From NCBI GenBank assembly GCA_017547175.1, contig JAFYQI010000010.1:52676-116675 (forward strand): 64,000 nucleotides of DNA. Reading direction: 5' to 3'. Position 1 is the first letter of the stretch; the number at the start of each line of letters is the position of its first letter. Positions 62,255 through 64,000 of the stretch are shown piece after piece. Both the position numbers and the translations under genes were made by a program. This DNA is from Alistipes sp. (GTDB lineage Bacteria > Bacteroidota > Bacteroidia > Bacteroidales > Rikenellaceae). Under the pieces are notes generated by a model. It did not search any database, was not told the DNA's origin, and worked only from the letters and a program-made list of their open reading frames with translations.

Positions 62255-62388
62255 TTTTCCGTTTTTATGGTTATCTCATGCGGAAAATTGCTTCATAGGC
62301 ACACTTTGTAAGGGTTTTTCGATGAAGTAAACGCAACCAACGGAGCTTTTCGTATGCCGAACATCGATTTTTTTCGGTGCAAAGGGCC

Positions 62389-62428
62389 TAAAAAAAAGGG
62401 CTGCCGAACTATTTTTGTTCAGTAGCCC
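62389..62428 (-). terminator. Terminator of metK
   Basis: On the minus strand GGGCTACTGAAC / GTTCGGCAGCCC (62428-62398) forms a stem with a small internal mismatch and a 7-nt loop, followed by TTTTTTTT. Confidence 0.85.
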
Positions 62429-62467
62429 AATACTCCTTCCGGCTTAGCTGGATCTCAAGCATATTTT

Positions 62468-63769
62468 TTAGAGACCCAGAGCGCTCTTAATCTCGTCGAT
62501 CATGTCGAGCTTCTCCCAACCAAAGAACTCCACCTCACGCTCTACCTTTTGGCCATCCTCGTAGAAGGTCTCGACCTTGGTGTAGGGGCGGTTACCGAAG
62601 TGACCATACGAAGCGGTCGCCTCGAAGATCGGGTTCTTCAGACCAAAGCGGCGCACAATGGCGTGGGGACGCAGGTCGAAGAGCGCGGCAATGCGGCGGG
62701 CAATCTCCCCATCCGTGAGGGCAGCCAGCGCGGGATTCTTCGTGCCGTGGGTATCGACAAAGACCGAGAGGGGCTCGGCAATACCGATGGCATACGAAAG
62801 CTCTACGAGCACCTCATCGGCAACACCTGCAGCCACCATATTCTTGGCAATGTGGCGGGCAGCGTAAGCGGCCGAGCGGTCTACCTTCGACGAGTCCTTA
62901 CCCGAGAAGGCACCACCACCGTGGGCACCGCGACCACCGTAGGTATCGACAATAATCTTGCGACCCGTCAAACCCGTATCGCCGTGGGGGCCACCAATCA
63001 CGAACTTACCCGTGGGGTTCACGTGCAGGATATACTCCTCGCCAATAAGCTCCGCGAGCTTGTCGTTGGCTCGCTCCAGACGAGCCTTGACACGCGGAAT
63101 AAGGATCGTGCGTACATCCTCGCGGATCTGGGCCTGCATCTGCTGCTCGGCCTCTTTCTCACTCAGCGTAGCCGAGGGGAGGATAAACTCATCGTGCTGG
63201 GTCGATACAACAATCGTATGCACACGCAGCGGCTGACGCGTAGCCTCGTCGTACTCGATCGTCACCTGCGACTTCGAGTCGGGACGCAGGTAGGTCATCA
63301 CCTTGCCCTCGCGACGGATGTCGGCCAACTCTTTCAAGATTACGTGCGAAAGGATCAGCGTGGCGGGCATCAGCTCGCGGGTCTCGTTGCAGGCATAACC
63401 AAACATGATACCCTGGTCACCGGCACCCTGCTCCTCCTCCTTCTCACGGGCTACACCCTGGTTGATATCCGACGACTGCTCGTGGATGGCCGAGAGAATA
63501 CCGCACGAGTTGCAATCGAACTGGTACTCGCTCTTCGTGTAACCGATCTTCTTAATCACGCGACGAGCCACGCCCTGTACATCGACATAGGCCTCCGAGC
63601 GTACCTCACCGGCAACAACCACCAGACCCGTCGTGCAGAGGGTCTCGCAAGCCACCTTCGAGGTGGCATCGTGGCGCAGAAATTCGTCAAGAATAGCGTC
63701 AGAAATCTGATCCGACACCTTATCGGGATGTCCTTCCGAAACGGACTCCGAAGTAAACAAAAAACCCAT
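62468..63769 (-). CDS. metK: S-adenosylmethionine synthase
   Basis: 433 aa, longer than the E. coli enzyme (384). [32 protein letters not shown] (signature 1), [14 protein letters not shown] and [19 protein letters not shown] (signature 2) are present. It makes SAM from methionine and ATP. Extra residues appear in the central part (about 105-120 and 190-240), as in other Bacteroidota. Promoter at 63893-63923. Confidence 0.97.
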   Translation of the reverse strand: MGFLFTSESVSEGHPDKVSDQISDAILDEFLRHDATSKVACETLCTTGLVVVAGEVRSEAYVDVQGVARRVIKKIGYTKSEYQFDCNSCGILSAIHEQSSDINQGVAREKEEEQGAGDQGIMFGYACNETRELMPATLILSHVILKELADIRREGKVMTYLRPDSKSQVTIEYDEATRQPLRVHTIVVSTQHDEFILPSATLSEKEAEQQMQAQIREDVRTILIPRVKARLERANDKLAELIGEEYILHVNPTGKFVIGGPHGDTGLTGRKIIVDTYGGRGAHGGGAFSGKDSSKVDRSAAYAARHIAKNMVAAGVADEVLVELSYAIGIAEPLSVFVDTHGTKNPALAALTDGEIARRIAALFDLRPHAIVRRFGLKNPIFEATASYGHFGNRPYTKVETFYEDGQKVEREVEFFGWEKLDMIDEIKSALGL

Positions 63770-63892
63770 ATATACGTTTTTTAGCGGTTAAACAGTATAA
63801 ATGGGAAAGTAGGCTGAATGATAAAAAATGTGCTGTTTTAGCTATTTTTTATTGTGGTTGCAATCAGTCCAAATCCTTTCCACATCGAGGCG

Positions 63893-63923
63893 CAAAATTA
63901 CGTGATTTTCCGCAAACTGCAAA
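63893..63923 (-). promoter_or_regulatory. Promoter for metK
   Basis: Minus strand: TTTG (63923-63920), 19 bases, TAATTTTG (63900-63893). It leaves a leader of about 120 nt before the metK ATG in which I cannot assign a known riboswitch. Confidence 0.75.
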
Positions 63924-64000
63924 ATTTTAGCCCGTTTTCTTTACAGCGTGTTGTGACACGCCTCGATGTGTAATAGCTTTCCAGACCTCCCCCTAAATCC

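Noticed and set aside
62269..62388. A gene or regulatory element between metK and degP
   Set aside because: Apart from the metK terminator I see no open frame, no TAnnTTTG box and no clear hairpin in this gap.
63770..63892. SAM-II riboswitch upstream of metK
   Set aside because: GCTAAA and TTTAACC elements are present, but I cannot build the required P1 stem and pseudoknot in the right order; left as an open question in the findings.
1..64000. tRNA, rRNA, CRISPR array, insertion sequence or prophage genes
   Set aside because: No cloverleaf-like gaps, regularly spaced direct repeats, transposase or integrase motifs were seen on either strand.

Overview
The window is a gene-dense stretch of chromosome from a member of the Bacteroidota. 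Alistipes or another Rikenellaceae is my best inference. The evidence is promoters of the type TTTG-N19..21-TAnnTTTG with no Shine-Dalgarno sequences, a short (286 aa) primary sigma factor, a GldH-type lipoprotein beside a PSP1/RicT protein, DPP III (M49), M64 and M16 lipoprotein peptidases, DUF4954, DUF2851 and GSCFA proteins, and a fairly high G+C content. I see no tRNA, rRNA, insertion sequence, prophage or CRISPR array, and no gene-free gap longer than 300 bases.

Layout. 1-3959: a promoter-headed cluster of a DUF4954 beta-helix protein, a von Willebrand A protein and a WG-repeat protein whose N-terminus looks like a degenerate protein kinase, preceded by the tail of another WG-repeat gene. 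This is the least understood region. 4008-10562: trxB, rnz, a TrmH-family methyltransferase, pdxA, thrS and infC, the last apparently starting at an ATC codon. 10675-12955 (minus): rpiB and typA. 13035-14054: aroB. 14154-17401 (minus): pepE, tyrA, yraN, waaA. 17577-20579: acpP, fabF, rnc, radC. 20596-21402 (minus): ispE. 21438-25742: GSCFA protein, an alkaline phosphatase-superfamily protein, sufE, a MIP18-like protein and a DUF2851 protein. 25877-29643: secA and a dCMP deaminase. 29790-32102 (minus): lpxK, purine nucleoside phosphorylase, ssb. 32265-36905: M23 lipoprotein, ispD, a PH-like membrane protein and a GH5-like glycosidase. 37035-39059 (minus): DPP III. 39182-40379: panC and panD. 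40491-45191 (minus): a DUF456/M16 peptidase operon and the rpsF-rpsR-rplI operon. 45355-46698: two unidentified membrane proteins. 46795-47370 (minus): adk. 47480-52818: thiL, MATE exporter, RicT-like protein, gldH-like gene, trmB. 52902-58312 (minus): a multidomain M64 lipoprotein, a 61-aa lipoprotein, ung and a GH28 glycosidase. 58597-59670: alkaline phosphatase. 59750-63769 (minus): metK, degP/htrA, rpoD.

Most genes are housekeeping: translation, tRNA and rRNA modification, cofactors (pyridoxal phosphate, pantothenate, thiamine), isoprenoids, shikimate and tyrosine synthesis, lipid A/Kdo, fatty acids, secretion. Envelope hydrolases (peptidases, phosphatases, glycosidases) with lipoprotein or Sec signals are scattered between them, as expected of a gut commensal.

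The most interesting signals are: (i) two intergenic palindromic repeats whose arm mismatches are mostly G.U pairs in the sense-strand RNA; (ii) the non-canonical infC start; (iii) an M64 lipoprotein joining fimbrillin-like, LRR and degenerate thioredoxin-like regions; (iv) the VWA/kinase-like/WG cluster; (v) compact regulation: leaderless divergent promoters, interlocked promoters, and a radC terminator lying inside the coding sequence of ispE.
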